Shown in pieces: positions 9,284 through 19,570 of a stretch of 20,960 nucleotides of DNA. The position numbers were made by a program, and so were the translations under genes. How positions within the stretch are numbered: the first letter of the stretch is position 1; each line of letters begins with the position of its first letter. The DNA comes from Rhizophagus sp. LPA8_4_AMF (taxonomy: Eukaryota; Glomeromycota; Glomeromycetes; Glomerales; Glomeraceae). The stretch lies in NCBI GenBank assembly GCA_021464525.1, contig JADRCO010001248.1:1-20960 (forward strand). Reading direction: 5' to 3'. The notes under the pieces are model-generated. The model did no database searches and was not told the DNA's origin. It was given only the letters and a program-made list of their open reading frames with translations.

Positions 9284-11324
9284 TTAAACTTCCTCTTTAA
9301 TGATTTTATATACTTCAATATCATCAAAGGTAAATTCATTTGATTCATTTGGTATAATAATTTTTTTTTCATAATACTTTTGATTACAAACAATTTTTTT
9401 GGGAAGATTTTTATATTCTAATCTAATACCTAAATCATAATTACCAAATCCAGGTCCTTGAACGGTTCTACAAATAGCAAACTGAGAATATTGTTTTAAT
9501 ACCCTACTTAAAATAGCATCATCTTCAGGATTATCTCCTTCACCGAATGAAAATATAAAAGCATCCGGGCTACATACTGTTACTTCATACGGATATTCTG
9601 ATTTAGTATTTACCGGATAATATCCTCCTAAAATAATTCTGGAATGACTCATTGTAGTTACAACTACCGTTGCCCCTTGTTCTGAGCATTTATCATTATA
9701 AGATTCTATATCAAATCCATCTCTACTACCACGATAAATTAATTTAAAAATATAAGTAAATGCTTGGGGTGACGAATAACAAATTGAAGATGTCGGTGAA
9801 TTTTTTAAAAGGGGTGTTCTTGATGAAATACTTTTTGTATCTGAACTTGAAAACATGTGTAATTTCTCGTTATTATTTTCTTTCTTAGTTGTTGACGGAG
9901 TTGTCGTCGAGGAAGAATCGTTTGGATAAACAGGTCGCCTGTTCTTGCGTAAAGTCCACAATTTTTTCAATGGAGAAGTTTGTTTCCACGAAATCTTCAT
10001 TGACCCTTTTTCCTCATTACGAGAATTTGAATTCTTTGTTGCTTCAGTTGGCGTTATGTTGCAAAGAGGAATTTCTTGATCTTCGTTTAAGCTTAAATTA
10101 TCATCAACACTTATAACAGAATTCGAACAGGAATCTTGCGTACAATTTTCTTTTTCTCTTCCAGTATCAATCCATCTTCCAATCATGGCAACATGAGTAT
10201 GATTTATAATATTTGAATCATCCAAGATAACATGCGGACGCAAAACATCAGGTTTCGGATTTCCGTCTTCATCCAAACAATAAAAATAATATTGCAGAGC
10301 TGCATTATTTGTTGTATCAGCCGGCAAAATACGTCTATAAGGTAAAACATGATTATAATAATCATTACGTGAAATCAACGAAAATCTAATATAGGGTATA
10401 AAATGTTCAATTCTACTCTTAAGTAATTCAAATTCTTTGTCCGACCATTCCATTATTTTATTTGTATTTAAAATTGGATTTTTTGATGAACATGCCCATA
10501 AAATTAGTAAATTCCATATTACTCCATCATGAACAAAATTTTCTTCTTCTGATAATAAACTCTGAAAAATTGATTCATCTAATGTTTTGAAATTGTGACA
10601 ATCTTGAAACCATGTTGTTGTATTAATAATATCTACACAATTGGATCGAAATCTTTCCAGTACATCATTTTGATATACCAATTTTACTATTGATATAAAA
10701 TTTGACTTCAGCTTTTCTGATTTTTTTTCAAATAATTCTCGAACTTGTTTTTCTAAATCGTCCAACATAAATTCATCCGCTGCTAACCAAATACCAAGAA
10801 AGTCTTCTCCTTCTAACATATTCCAATCAATTGTTCCCGAACAAATATATCTAAAGGAATAAAAAAAAGAGAAATGTATCATAAAACGAATTAAATGAAT
10901 TGAAAACGGAATTATTAATTTACCTCAAAACAATTTCAAAAACTTTTGGTTTAATGTTTGGCTTTTCAATTATGAAAATGTCATTTTCTTTTCTTGCCCA
11001 ATTGCTCGATAATGCAGTACAAAAATAATTGCATTTTGAAATTAATGTTTTTGAATTTGCTTGAAATTTTTTTACATCAGGTTGTTCTCCTACTCTAATT
11101 AAAACATCATAATATTCATCTTTGTTATTAACACCCAATGTTGACGTTGTTGTTATCTTCGAGGAGAATGTAGTCTTCGGGGGTGGTGGAAATTTATTCA
11201 ATAAACTTTTCTGTTCCTCCACATTTTTAGATTCCTCATTCACTACATTTATTTGATTTATTATCGTCGATGTCGCTATAGGATTTGAATTATTATCTGA
11301 TAACATTATTAACATTGAACTCAT
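9284..11324 (-). CDS. BTB-BACK-TLDc domain protein
   Basis: Two exons on the minus strand, 11324-10924 and 10850-9284 (655 aa). The 73-base intron has a GTAAAT donor and a TTCCTTTAG acceptor, and splits an Arg codon in FEIVLR-YICSG. Residues about 68-175 form a BTB domain (YYDVLIRVG, FQANSKTLISKCNYF, then YICSGTIDW). A BACK-type helical region follows at about 180-300 (FQDCHNFKTLDE, then WNLLILWA). A low-complexity Ser/Thr/Asn linker spans roughly 380-490. Residues about 494-655 are a TLDc domain: YRGSRDGF, then RIILGGYYPV, then AFIFSFGEGD, then GPGFGNYDLGI. TLDc domains are linked to oxidative-stress protection and V-ATPase regulation, and BTB-BACK to cullin-3 adaptors, but no function can be assigned to this fungal combination. 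The start is the ATG at 11324; a possible spliced N-terminal extension is listed separately. Confidence 0.88.
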
Positions 11325-11498
11325 TAAAATCTATAAAAAAAAACTATGATAAATAATTGAATCAAAAAAAAACAACTTTATAAATAAGCACTGAAACAGG
11401 TTTATTATTGGAAAAAAGAAGAAATAACTAAAAAAAGCGTAAAACAAACAAAAAATCATTATTTGTAGATAAATATTTTTAGTACGTGTGTAACTTAC

Positions 11499-11739
11499 CA
11501 GAATTGGATTTATTCTAGTTCCGTCGTAGCTTTCAACAGCGGGGTAAACCAGCCAGTTAATTAAAAGGATCCCATGAATTATAGGGGCTAATTGGCTAAT
11601 CAGGCGCAGTATATTGATTTTCATACCGCAGCAACAAATCGCGCGATCGTAATCTCTCTTTCTATTCCGCAGTAGAATATGATCGACGTTTCAAATATAA
11701 GAAAAAAAAAATTAATTTGCATACCTTCTTTAGAGCCAT
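11499..11739 (-). CDS. Candidate upstream exons: small hydrophobic protein, or N-terminal extension/5' leader of the BTB-BACK-TLDc gene
   Basis: This stretch is clearly GC-richer than its surroundings and uses codons such as CGC, CTG and GCG that are rare in the neighbours. On the minus strand an ATG at 11739 starts MALKK and meets a GTATGC donor after 11725. An AAAG acceptor allows a second exon at 11657-11499 (53 codons) with YDRAICCCGMKI, a hydrophobic segment around ISQLAPIIHGILLINWLV, and a strong GTAAGT donor. A TTTTTATAG acceptor before 11330 would join it in frame to the BTB-BACK-TLDc start, giving about 715 aa. Alternatively it is a separate small membrane-protein gene or simply spliced 5' UTR. 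I recognise no family. Confidence 0.4.
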
Positions 11740-12092
11740 TTTAAAAGTTGACCAATAAAATTTATCTAAAAATATAATTTAAGGAGAAAATTCGAAACAA
11801 GTAATCTAAATAGGTTATTTACTTTCTTTATTTGTAAGGATTATACCATGATCAGGTGAAAAATGATCTATTCCGACTCTAATCTTTGTGAAAAAACGAT
11901 TAATAGAACTTGAATGACTTTTCAATGGCAAGATAGTTTATTATTTACTTAATTTGGTAACTAGGGGTAATGGAGAAAATTTGTTACACGAAGATTATAA
12001 TACAATTTTTGATAAATTTAATTTTGATTTACATTAAATTAATTTATTATAAATTAAATATTCTAATAGTAAATTAAACGATATATACAATT
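11740..12092. other. Intergenic region downstream of COG7
   Basis: AT-rich. It holds the 3' end of the minus-strand COG7 gene, with TTTATT at 12043-12048 (AATAAA on the minus strand, about 45 bases past the stop). It also holds the presumed promoter of the minus-strand unit at or below 11739; an ATTGG string lies about 10-15 bases upstream of the 11739 ATG. No gene is seen. Confidence 0.45.
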
Positions 12093-15065
12093 TTATAAAT
12101 CCAGCATCTTAATTCCTCTAATACCAGCTACCTTAACCAAAATTTCCCTATCTCCTGCGCCAATAAATTCCTCATTATTATTTTTATCTTTATTCCTCAA
12201 CACCTTAAAAACTTGATCTTCGTCCATTTCTAATACTTTACCAGTTTTTTCCAATTCTCTAGTAGGCGAAATATCAAGAGTAGATAATACATTAGTTAAA
12301 TAACCTAAATCAGTCAATAATTGTCGTGTACCATGTGATGATAACTGTGGTATAGTAAAAATCTTTTCTAATATTGCATGTATTGTACCACGTGCTACAG
12401 AAGTTATCCATGCGTGTGTAACTTCATCCGTAGAAATTTCATCATCTAATTGTGAAACAGAGCCTTCTTCTGTTATAATATTAAATTCACTTGCTATAGT
12501 AATAGATGATGTCGCTTTTACTTCCTCATCTTCTTCAGCAATTAAGCCCTTCATTTTATCCTCTTTTAAACCCTTTACCTCTTTCTCTTGAATAGGTTTT
12601 TCATCACTATAAGGTAAAGATTTAATTGAAAATGCCAAACTCTTATCATCGGCATAAACTTCGAATTGTTGCGGCAAAGTCAATAAATGTTCACCAATCC
12701 TCGTAATATATTCATTTGGTTGTAAACTAAATGTAGGAATCTGTATTTTAAAAGGCGAAATTTTTGCCTTCTCAACAACGCTATTCCACACTTCCATATT
12801 AGGTAAATTTATAAGATGTTTAGCTATAGGAAGAAATATTGTATCAAAAACAAATCTTTGACATAAACGAATAAATGTTTCTACAGATTTAATAGAGGGT
12901 GATAAAATTTGTTTGGTCTCAATACTTGTTAAAAGTTCGTTCAAATTATAAGAATTTAATGGAGATTGACGAAGAAGAAGGAGTGAAGATTGTGTTCCTG
13001 TAGAATTGGATTTTTTATTCTGACCTTCTAATGAAGAAGTAACAGAAGATCTTCTTTCATACCATTCTAAATCGTCATTAAGAGATTCAAGCACTAATAA
13101 ATCTTTAACTTTCATTAAATTATTTTTTACTTTCTCTTCAACTTCACTTAATCGTTCCGAAGTTATTCTGCAAGTTGCTAATAATTTTAACCCAATGTGA
13201 AAATTTGACCAGTCTTCTTGTTGTAATTTATCTTGATCAAAATCAAAATAATCATTGTCTGAGCTGTTTTCTTCCCTATCCACAGCTGATGTTCCTGCTA
13301 AGTTACCTATCCCACCAAGACTTCCATCCAAACCACAATCTAATCTCAGCTGTTCAAGTAGTGTTTGATATTCTTTAGTAAAAGAGATAAAGAAAAAATT
13401 CAACACTTCTATTAATCCAATACCGCCAAATCCGTAAGTTAGTTTCATGCATCTTTCTAATGCAGATTCGGCCATCGTAAATATTTCACCGATAATCTCA
13501 GACATAACTTTTGCTAAATCTGATATCCCCGCTTTTTTTTTCTTCTCTGAGATTGTCTTTTTGAGTAAAATGTTGAGATAATTTTTTTCATATTCTGAAT
13601 AATCATACTGATATTCAGAAAATGGTTCAAACACAACATTCCCCCATGTAATTAAATTGGCCCTAGACGGAGATTTCCCACCCACAGATGAACTTGTAAA
13701 TGCACTTACACTTGTACTTTTTCCACCCGCACCATTAATACTTGAGCTCATTCCAGAACTAATTTGTATGGGATTAAATAAAACTTTTTCCATTTGTCTC
13801 CCAAAACTCTCACTAATAACCCAAGCATTAATAATTTCTGGAAGACATTCTTCTTTATAGAACTCAACTAAACCTGTCAATCTTACACTCAAAGAAGGCT
13901 TTAATGAATTAAAAATATTTTCAATTAAAGACATTAAAGTCTCATTTGTATCGGGAAATACATTACCGCACCAAGTATGTTCCTGATTAAGTATAACAAA
14001 CAATTTGTCATAAAATTCTTGCAAGAATTCTGTAAATTTTTTCGGAAATTGCGGTTGAAATTGCCGTTGAAGATGTATCTGCGTTGTTGGAGATTTTGGG
14101 GATGTTGGCTCGTTATTAAACGAATCCGATCCACCACCTCCAACAACACTTCCTACAGCTCCGGAAAGCGAAGGAGGAATGTCAGTTAATAAAGCATATT
14201 GCCACATTTTCACAAGAGGAGCTTTTCTTGACCCATAATAATAATTACTAAAGTCTTTCTTTCTCCCTATTTGATTGAATATTTGATAAAATTTTTGACA
14301 GGCGCTAATATCATGTTGATTTAACGCATTAACTAGCTGTGGACTAACTGTGGCTTCCAATTGATTTTGTAATTCCGTTAATAGTTTTCTTCTTTCCTCA
14401 TATTCCGGTGTATTTTGAAAGATAACTAAACTTTTTTCAGCTTCCATTAATCTAGCACTAGCTTTTTGATAATCTTGTGAAGCAAATATATTACTTGCTT
14501 CTTGTTCTAAATTGCTCCAATTTTCAGCTTCCTTTAAAACATCCCTAGAAGCTTCCATTCTGGTCTTAACTAAATCCAAATATTTTAATCTATCCAAAGC
14601 TTTTTCTGTACCTTCTTCTACATTATTCAATTGCGATTTTACTAAAGACACTCCAGATTTTAATTTCGTAGCATCATCTTGCATAACTTGTAAATCAGTT
14701 ATAATACGTGGCATAGACTTAGTAACATCATCAACGGTTCTTTCCAATCTATTTGAAATTTCCTGATTTAGAAATTGGAGTTTTTCTATAAGAGTTGAAG
14801 TGTGTTTTTCTAATTCTAATAGCTCAAATTCTCTAGGTTTCTTATTATCTACGTGATCTATTACAGAATTAGAGTTGGAGGCAGCAACTGACAACGCTTC
14901 GTTAATCCATGATTTGACATTAAAATCTTTTGTTAAGAATCCAGAAAAATCTATAGATTTCCCGGAAGCTGTCGATGTTGTCGTTAGTACTGGTGGTAAT
15001 GTTTCCTCTCTTCCTAAAGTTACTTCTGATGTTGTAGAAGATAGTTGCGGTGTTATTGTCGTCAT
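12093..15065 (-). CDS. COG7: Conserved oligomeric Golgi complex subunit 7
   Basis: A single uninterrupted exon of 990 aa starting at the ATG complementary to 15063-15065. After a Thr/Ser-rich leader, residues about 35-60 contain the COG7-type opening IDFSGFLTKDFNVKSWIN. A long heptad-rich coiled-coil region follows (LEKHTSTLIEKLQFLNQEI, then DLQVMQDDATKLKSGV). The C-terminus has AWITSVARGTIHAILEKI and QLLTDLGYLTNVLSTL, matching the COG7 ending. COG7 is in lobe B of the COG tethering complex, which keeps Golgi glycosylation enzymes in place by retrograde vesicle tethering. The protein is longer than the human one (about 770 aa). The excess lies in Ser/Gly-rich inserts and an acidic linker near residues 830-870. 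It diverges from RAC1. Confidence 0.9.
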   Translation of the reverse strand: MTTITPQLSSTTSEVTLGREETLPPVLTTTSTASGKSIDFSGFLTKDFNVKSWINEALSVAASNSNSVIDHVDNKKPREFELLELEKHTSTLIEKLQFLNQEISNRLERTVDDVTKSMPRIITDLQVMQDDATKLKSGVSLVKSQLNNVEEGTEKALDRLKYLDLVKTRMEASRDVLKEAENWSNLEQEASNIFASQDYQKASARLMEAEKSLVIFQNTPEYEERRKLLTELQNQLEATVSPQLVNALNQHDISACQKFYQIFNQIGRKKDFSNYYYGSRKAPLVKMWQYALLTDIPPSLSGAVGSVVGGGGSDSFNNEPTSPKSPTTQIHLQRQFQPQFPKKFTEFLQEFYDKLFVILNQEHTWCGNVFPDTNETLMSLIENIFNSLKPSLSVRLTGLVEFYKEECLPEIINAWVISESFGRQMEKVLFNPIQISSGMSSSINGAGGKSTSVSAFTSSSVGGKSPSRANLITWGNVVFEPFSEYQYDYSEYEKNYLNILLKKTISEKKKKAGISDLAKVMSEIIGEIFTMAESALERCMKLTYGFGGIGLIEVLNFFFISFTKEYQTLLEQLRLDCGLDGSLGGIGNLAGTSAVDREENSSDNDYFDFDQDKLQQEDWSNFHIGLKLLATCRITSERLSEVEEKVKNNLMKVKDLLVLESLNDDLEWYERRSSVTSSLEGQNKKSNSTGTQSSLLLLRQSPLNSYNLNELLTSIETKQILSPSIKSVETFIRLCQRFVFDTIFLPIAKHLINLPNMEVWNSVVEKAKISPFKIQIPTFSLQPNEYITRIGEHLLTLPQQFEVYADDKSLAFSIKSLPYSDEKPIQEKEVKGLKEDKMKGLIAEEDEEVKATSSITIASEFNIITEEGSVSQLDDEISTDEVTHAWITSVARGTIHAILEKIFTIPQLSSHGTRQLLTDLGYLTNVLSTLDISPTRELEKTGKVLEMDEDQVFKVLRNKDKNNNEEFIGAGDREILVKVAGIRGIKMLDL

Positions 15066-15475
15066 CTGTTTTATATATACAATATAAGGTTTTTCGAAAG
15101 TTTTTTTTTTTTAGGAAGAACAAAAAGGTGATCAATAAATTACGTAATGTGCATGGTTAGGTTACTCAAATTCAAATAATCAAAATAAATCCAAATTAAA
15201 GATCTGTCGTTAATTGATTGATCTTGCTGTAGTGAAAATTAAAAACTGATTAATATAAAAGGAATTATTTACATTTGAACGTGCTACAATCTCAGAAGGA
15301 TATCAATTTATATTGGTCCAGACAAATTCACTACAACATACCTTTCAGTGTCTCCAATTCCTTACGTCTCGTTCTTACAGAAAACCAACCAGTTTACTTT
15401 CTTTTCTCACTTTTTTATATTTTTTTCCAAAACTTTCTTCTTTAAAACAAACGATCAACAGTCTATTGTTTTACG
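15066..15475. promoter_or_regulatory. Divergent promoter region of COG7 (-) and RAC1 (+)
   Basis: 410 bp separate the two start codons, so both promoters lie here. The RAC1-proximal part (about 15340-15470) is strongly C/T-rich, as often seen in leaders of well-expressed fungal genes. The COG7-proximal part carries a poly-T/A tract near 15103-15113. No specific factor site could be named. Confidence 0.5.
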
Positions 15476-16408
15476 ATGCAAGCTATCAAGTGTGTTGTGG
15501 TTGGTGATGGGTAAGCACTTTTGTTAATCTTATTTGTGTAGACAATCTCTTGTGAATTACGGAAAGAACGAGAAGAAATTTAACTCATATGCGAAAGTCA
15601 TGGAGAAACAAGTGATGTTCAGTTCTTAAACAGAAATATATTTATTAAATTTAAAAAGTTATTTTTTATTTATTTCTTTTTATAATTTAGTGCTGTCGGT
15701 AAGACATGTCTCTTAATTAGTTATACCACAAATGCTTTTCCTGGAGAATATATTCCAACTGTGTAAGCAAAAAATTTAGCAATGAATCTTTTGGTATTTA
15801 TAATTGTTAAAGTTTTTGTTATTTAATTTAATTATTTGTTATTTGATTTTCTTCTTTTTTAGATTTGATAATTATTCAGCAAACGTAATGGTCGATGGAA
15901 AGCCCATCAACCTTGGTCTTTGGGATACTGCTGGTCAAGAAGATTATGATCGTTTACGCCCACTCTCATATCCTCAAACTGACGTATTCTTGATTTGCTT
16001 CTCTTTAGTCAGCCCTCCTTCCTTTGAAAACGTTCGGGGAAAGGTAAACTTCTTAAGAAGCAAAATATCTTATAAATAAGAAAATAAGAAGCTAATAGTA
16101 ATATATATTTTTTCTAGTGGTATCCTGAGATTACTCACCATGCCCCCAATATTCCAATTATCCTTGTTGGTACTAAGCTCGATCTTCGTGAGGATAAGGA
16201 GACCATCCTTAAGCTGCGACAAAAAGCTCAGTCCCCAATTACATACCCACAAGGCCTTCAAATGTCTAAAGATATCCAAGCTGTTAAATATCTTGAATGT
16301 TCTGCTCTTACCCAAAAAGGATTAAAAAACGTTTTTGATGAAGCCATTAGAGCCGTACTTTGTCCTGTCCCAGTAGTAAGCAGGAAGAATAAATGTATGG
16401 TTATGTAA
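15476..16408 (+). CDS. RAC1: Rac1-type Rho-family small GTPase
   Basis: Four exons: 15476-15510, 15691-15762, 15863-16043 and 16118-16408. All introns are GT-AG and the product is 192 aa, the standard Rac length. The P-loop GDGAVGKT is at residues 10-17. Switch I is [19 protein letters not shown] with T35. Switch II is [17 protein letters not shown]. The guanine-specificity motifs are TKLD (115-118) and ECSAL (about 156-160). The Rac-type W56, [11 protein letters not shown] and ITYPQGL strings set it apart from Cdc42. The C-terminus is SRKNKCMVM, a CaaX box for prenylation with only a modest basic stretch before it. Rac1 controls actin, polarity, hyphal growth and NADPH oxidase at the plasma membrane. 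A likely poly(A) signal AATAAA lies at 16480-16485. Confidence 0.97.
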
Positions 16409-16950
16409 ATTGAAACTGTTCTTTCATAAATATATACATACATAAAAATTCATATATGTATATAATATTATTATTTTTCAATAAAATAACTTTTTGGGAT
16501 TTTATCTCAATTTTTTTAATTCACGAACGTGTTAGTTACATTTAGTAAACGTTTTGACTAAAATTATGGTTGAAAAAAAAAAAATCAAGGGATCATGGAA
16601 ATTTAAAGAATTTTTTTTTAGAAAAAAAAAGACAGACTTACAATAAATACAGTTCACCCTCTCTATATTAGTTGGATATAATATAATGAACTAAAAAAAA
16701 CTAAAAATTTTCTGATGGGGTCATCCAATTTTAAAGTAGAATTTGTCTTTTTTGTAAGTGAATGTACTTAAATACTTATCAAATGATCCTTTCTAACAAC
16801 TTTGTATTTATCTAGTTCATCTCATGTATTTTATTATATTATATGAAATACCATAAATAAAAAAATAAACCTGATTATTCATATGAAATTTGACTGGTAT
16901 GGTTTGAATATTAAAAAATAATTTAGAATTTTTCTCCCATTACAAGACAT
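16409..16950. other. Intergenic region between RAC1 and tRNA-Leu, with a lone MITE end
   Basis: The 3' UTR of RAC1 occupies the first ~100 bases. At 16650 (after TA at 16648-16649) the sequence CAGTTCACCCTCTCTATAT begins. It is an end of the same family as 2900-3070, continuing to TATAATGAAC near 16690. No inverted partner was found, so it is a relic. The remainder is AT-rich and featureless. Confidence 0.5.
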
Positions 16951-17032
16951 GGGGAGATGGCCGAGCGGTCCAAGGCGCCACGTTAAGGCCGTGGTCTCGT
17001 AAGAGGCGTGGGTTCGAATCCCACTCTCCTCA
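16951..17032 (+). tRNA. tRNA-Leu(AAG)
   Basis: A complete cloverleaf without an intron. Acceptor stem GGGGAGA pairs with TCTCCTC (one G-U), discriminator A at 17032. The anticodon stem is CCACG/CGTGG with loop TTAAGGC, giving anticodon AAG. A long variable arm (TCTC-GTAA-GAGG) makes it a class II tRNA, as required for leucine. Box A is TGGCCGAGCGG at 16958-16968 and box B is GGTTCGAATCC at 17011-17021, both matching the Pol III promoter consensus. CCA is not encoded, as is usual in eukaryotes. Confidence 0.97.
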
Positions 17033-17048
17033 CAAGATTAAAAGATAA

Positions 17049-17059
17049 TTTTTTTTTTT
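17049..17059 (+). terminator. Pol III terminator of tRNA-Leu
   Basis: A run of eleven T residues begins 17 bases after the tRNA end, the normal RNA polymerase III stop signal. Confidence 0.8.
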
Positions 17060-17171
17060 GTAAAAATTTGATATGCACTATGCATTGTTATTTGTTACTA
17101 AATTAATCTCGATAACGTTTTTTTTATTTTATAAAACAACCATATTCGTTCTGTCTTTTTTTTTTATTTTA

Positions 17172-18437
17172 ATGGGAGGAAATCGATACGATAAAGAACG
17201 GGAATATTCTAGTGGAGTTGGAAGTAGTTATCGTAGGTCAAGACAAGAAGAAGGTGGTAGTGTTGGCGAAGTTGGTAGAGATTTTGCAAGTCGTTATGGA
17301 GTATGTTACTTTGATAAACTTTTTATTTTTAATTTACTTTGTGTTATGAAACGCAAATTATCTTAACGATTTGATAATTTATTATTGTAACATTATAGGG
17401 TTTATTCTCGGAAAAGGACTGGAAATGTCCCATGTAAGCCTAGTTCTTTTGCTCATTTGTAATTTTAATAAAATACAATTGTTAACAATACAATATCAAT
17501 TCAGTTGTTCAAATATCAATTGGGCACGACGTCCAGAATGTAATCAATGTAAAACACCAAAACCAGGTTTAGAAACAACGATGGGATCTAGAGAAGGACG
17601 TGGTGGAGGATTTATGGAACGTGATGAAATAGTTGAATATCGTAAATCAAGAGATGCAGAAAAAGATGATGAATGGGATGATTTTGGTAGAAAAAGAAAA
17701 CGAAGGGAAAATTCTTTTAGAGGTGGAAAACATAGTCATAATGGAAGTGTTGTTAATGATGATTTTAAATCTGAAAAATCAGCTTTAAAAAGTAATAAGA
17801 GTGGAGAAGAATTGGAAGAGGATGGAGATGATGATGATCGGTGAATTGTTTATTATTTATGTATCATTATATCTTTAATTATTTTGTTATATTTTGCTAA
17901 CCAAATTATTATAAATTTACAAAATACGCGTTTATCGACAAAACGATATAAAGTTGGGCTGCATGGGATGATATCATTGGAAATGAAGATTCAAAAGAAG
18001 AAAATGTTAATAACAATAAAAGTAAATCAACAATATATAATGAAAGACGGTCTCAACGTTCGAATAAGCTTTCACATCGGCGACTATCTCAATCTCGTTC
18101 ACCATATCGACGAGATCGCTCATTGTCTCGAGATAGAAGATCACGTAAGAGTAGGTCAATTTCTCGAGAGCGAAGGAGAAGTCGGTCAAGTTCAAGAGAT
18201 AGGAGGAGATCTGAAAATAACGATAAATATAGATCTAGATCTAGGTCAAGTGGTAGAGACAGGAATAAAAACAGAGATAGAGATAGAGATAGAGGAAAAT
18301 CATATCGTAGTCGATCTAGATCTATTTCTAGAGATAGGAAAAGGTCTTATTACCGAAGCAGATCACGTTCAAGAAGTCACGACAGATATAGAAGTAGATC
18401 TTATTCAAGGTCGAGATCTAAGGATCGTAGGCGGTAA
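17172..18437 (+). CDS. RanBP2-type zinc finger, RS-domain protein (ZRANB2-like splicing factor)
   Basis: Four exons: 17172-17300, 17399-17433, 17505-17840 and 17954-18437 (327 aa). Donors are GTATGT, GTAAGC and GTGAAT; the last intron has a CTAAC branch-type motif at about 17897. The RanBP2 zinc finger is DWKCPICSNINWARRPECNQC, with C53, C56, C67, C70 plus W51 and N60 matching W-x-C-x2-C-x3-N-x6-C-x2-C. An acidic patch (EELEEDGDDDD) lies near 155-166, then WAAWDD. Residues about 197-327 are an Arg/Ser-rich domain full of RS and RD dipeptides. ZRANB2 uses such fingers to bind GGU-containing single-stranded RNA and its RS domain to meet spliceosome proteins; it has two fingers, whereas only one is seen here. 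Nuclear location and a splicing role are inferred. The start ATGGGAGG is preferred over upstream in-frame sequence, which is Phe/Leu-rich leader. Confidence 0.85.
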
Positions 18438-19570
18438 CTTTTTTATATTACCTAATTTTTGGTTACAAAAAAAAATTATTTCCATATTTTCACTTTTGAA
18501 CAAAGTTAATCAACTCATTATCATTTATTAATATAACGAAATAAATAAACAAAAAAAAAATATTATATATTGATTATAGCTTTTTATATACACTATTAGA
18601 ACCTTGTCAAATAAAATATACATCCTATTTCAAAGAAAAGAAAAAGAATGACAAGCTTTTTCAATCAATTCATATTCAATTTTACATTACACATTATTGA
18701 AAACAACCTTTTATTTTATTTCCTTTCATGTAAATCGTAGATTCACTGTACTATTTTTTTATTAAAATTTTCTGTTTAATAAATTAAATTTGATGAATTT
18801 AGCAACCCTAATTTTTGTATTATATTTTTTTTCTTATGGAATTCATTTATTGGCAGTTGGACAAATCTAATGGTTCAAAGATAATAACTATTCAAAAGAT
18901 TAAATCTACTACTAAGATACTAAGAATTATGATGTTTTGGCGTTAGTAACTATTTTAGTATTTGACTAGTATCTGACCATTATGTTATGTTATCCTCAAT
19001 ACAAATAGGCGATTTAGTAAAAATAGAAATATAACAATAGTACAATCATTAAAATCTAAACAAGTAAGATCATTAATAAATGTGAAAAGATATTACTTGA
19101 ACAGATAACAGTTAAAATAGAAGTTAAAAGAACAGAAAAATGAGCTGTAAAAGAAAAAGTAAACATAAAAGAAGTAGAAGCTTTAATAGGAAAATATTTC
19201 TTTTATTAAATAAAACTTTTATACTTTGTATTTTGTAATCTCCTTTTAATATTATGTAAAAAAGTTGACTTACATTTATACAAAGTTTAAAATTATTTTA
19301 TTTATAATAAAAAATTATAAATTGTGCAATAAAATTTTACTATAAATTTATTAAAGAATATATATAAAATAATGAATTAGCTATTAATTTAAAACTATTA
19401 TATTTAACTTTTAGATATTATTGAATGCAATATAATAAATAATTATTAAATAGAATAAAAATATTAGTTGAAGAAAAATTTTAAACAATTTTTTGGATTT
19501 AATTATTAAAAATTCCGCATATTTTTAATTAATAATTTATAATATTATTATAGTATTAAAATAATTTTAG
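18438..19570. other. AT-rich gene-free stretch
   Basis: It starts with the 3' region of the zinc-finger/RS gene. Around 19080-19200 a purine-rich patch (TAAAAGAAAAAGTAAACATA and similar) could be the remains of coding sequence, but no frame is long enough to support a gene. The rest is A/T with short repeats. Confidence 0.45.

Noticed and set aside
13934-15135. Several open frames on both strands overlapping COG7
   Set aside because: All are shadows of the long COG7 frame; none has domains or splice logic.
17884-18531. Plus-strand frame rich in Asp/Glu/Ile/Val overlapping the RS domain
   Set aside because: It is the shifted reading of the Arg/Ser repeats; the spliced frame gives the zinc finger followed by an RS domain.
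19080-19205. Purine-rich patch with a protein-like look
   Set aside because: No frame longer than a few dozen codons and no domain; not enough to call a gene or name an element.
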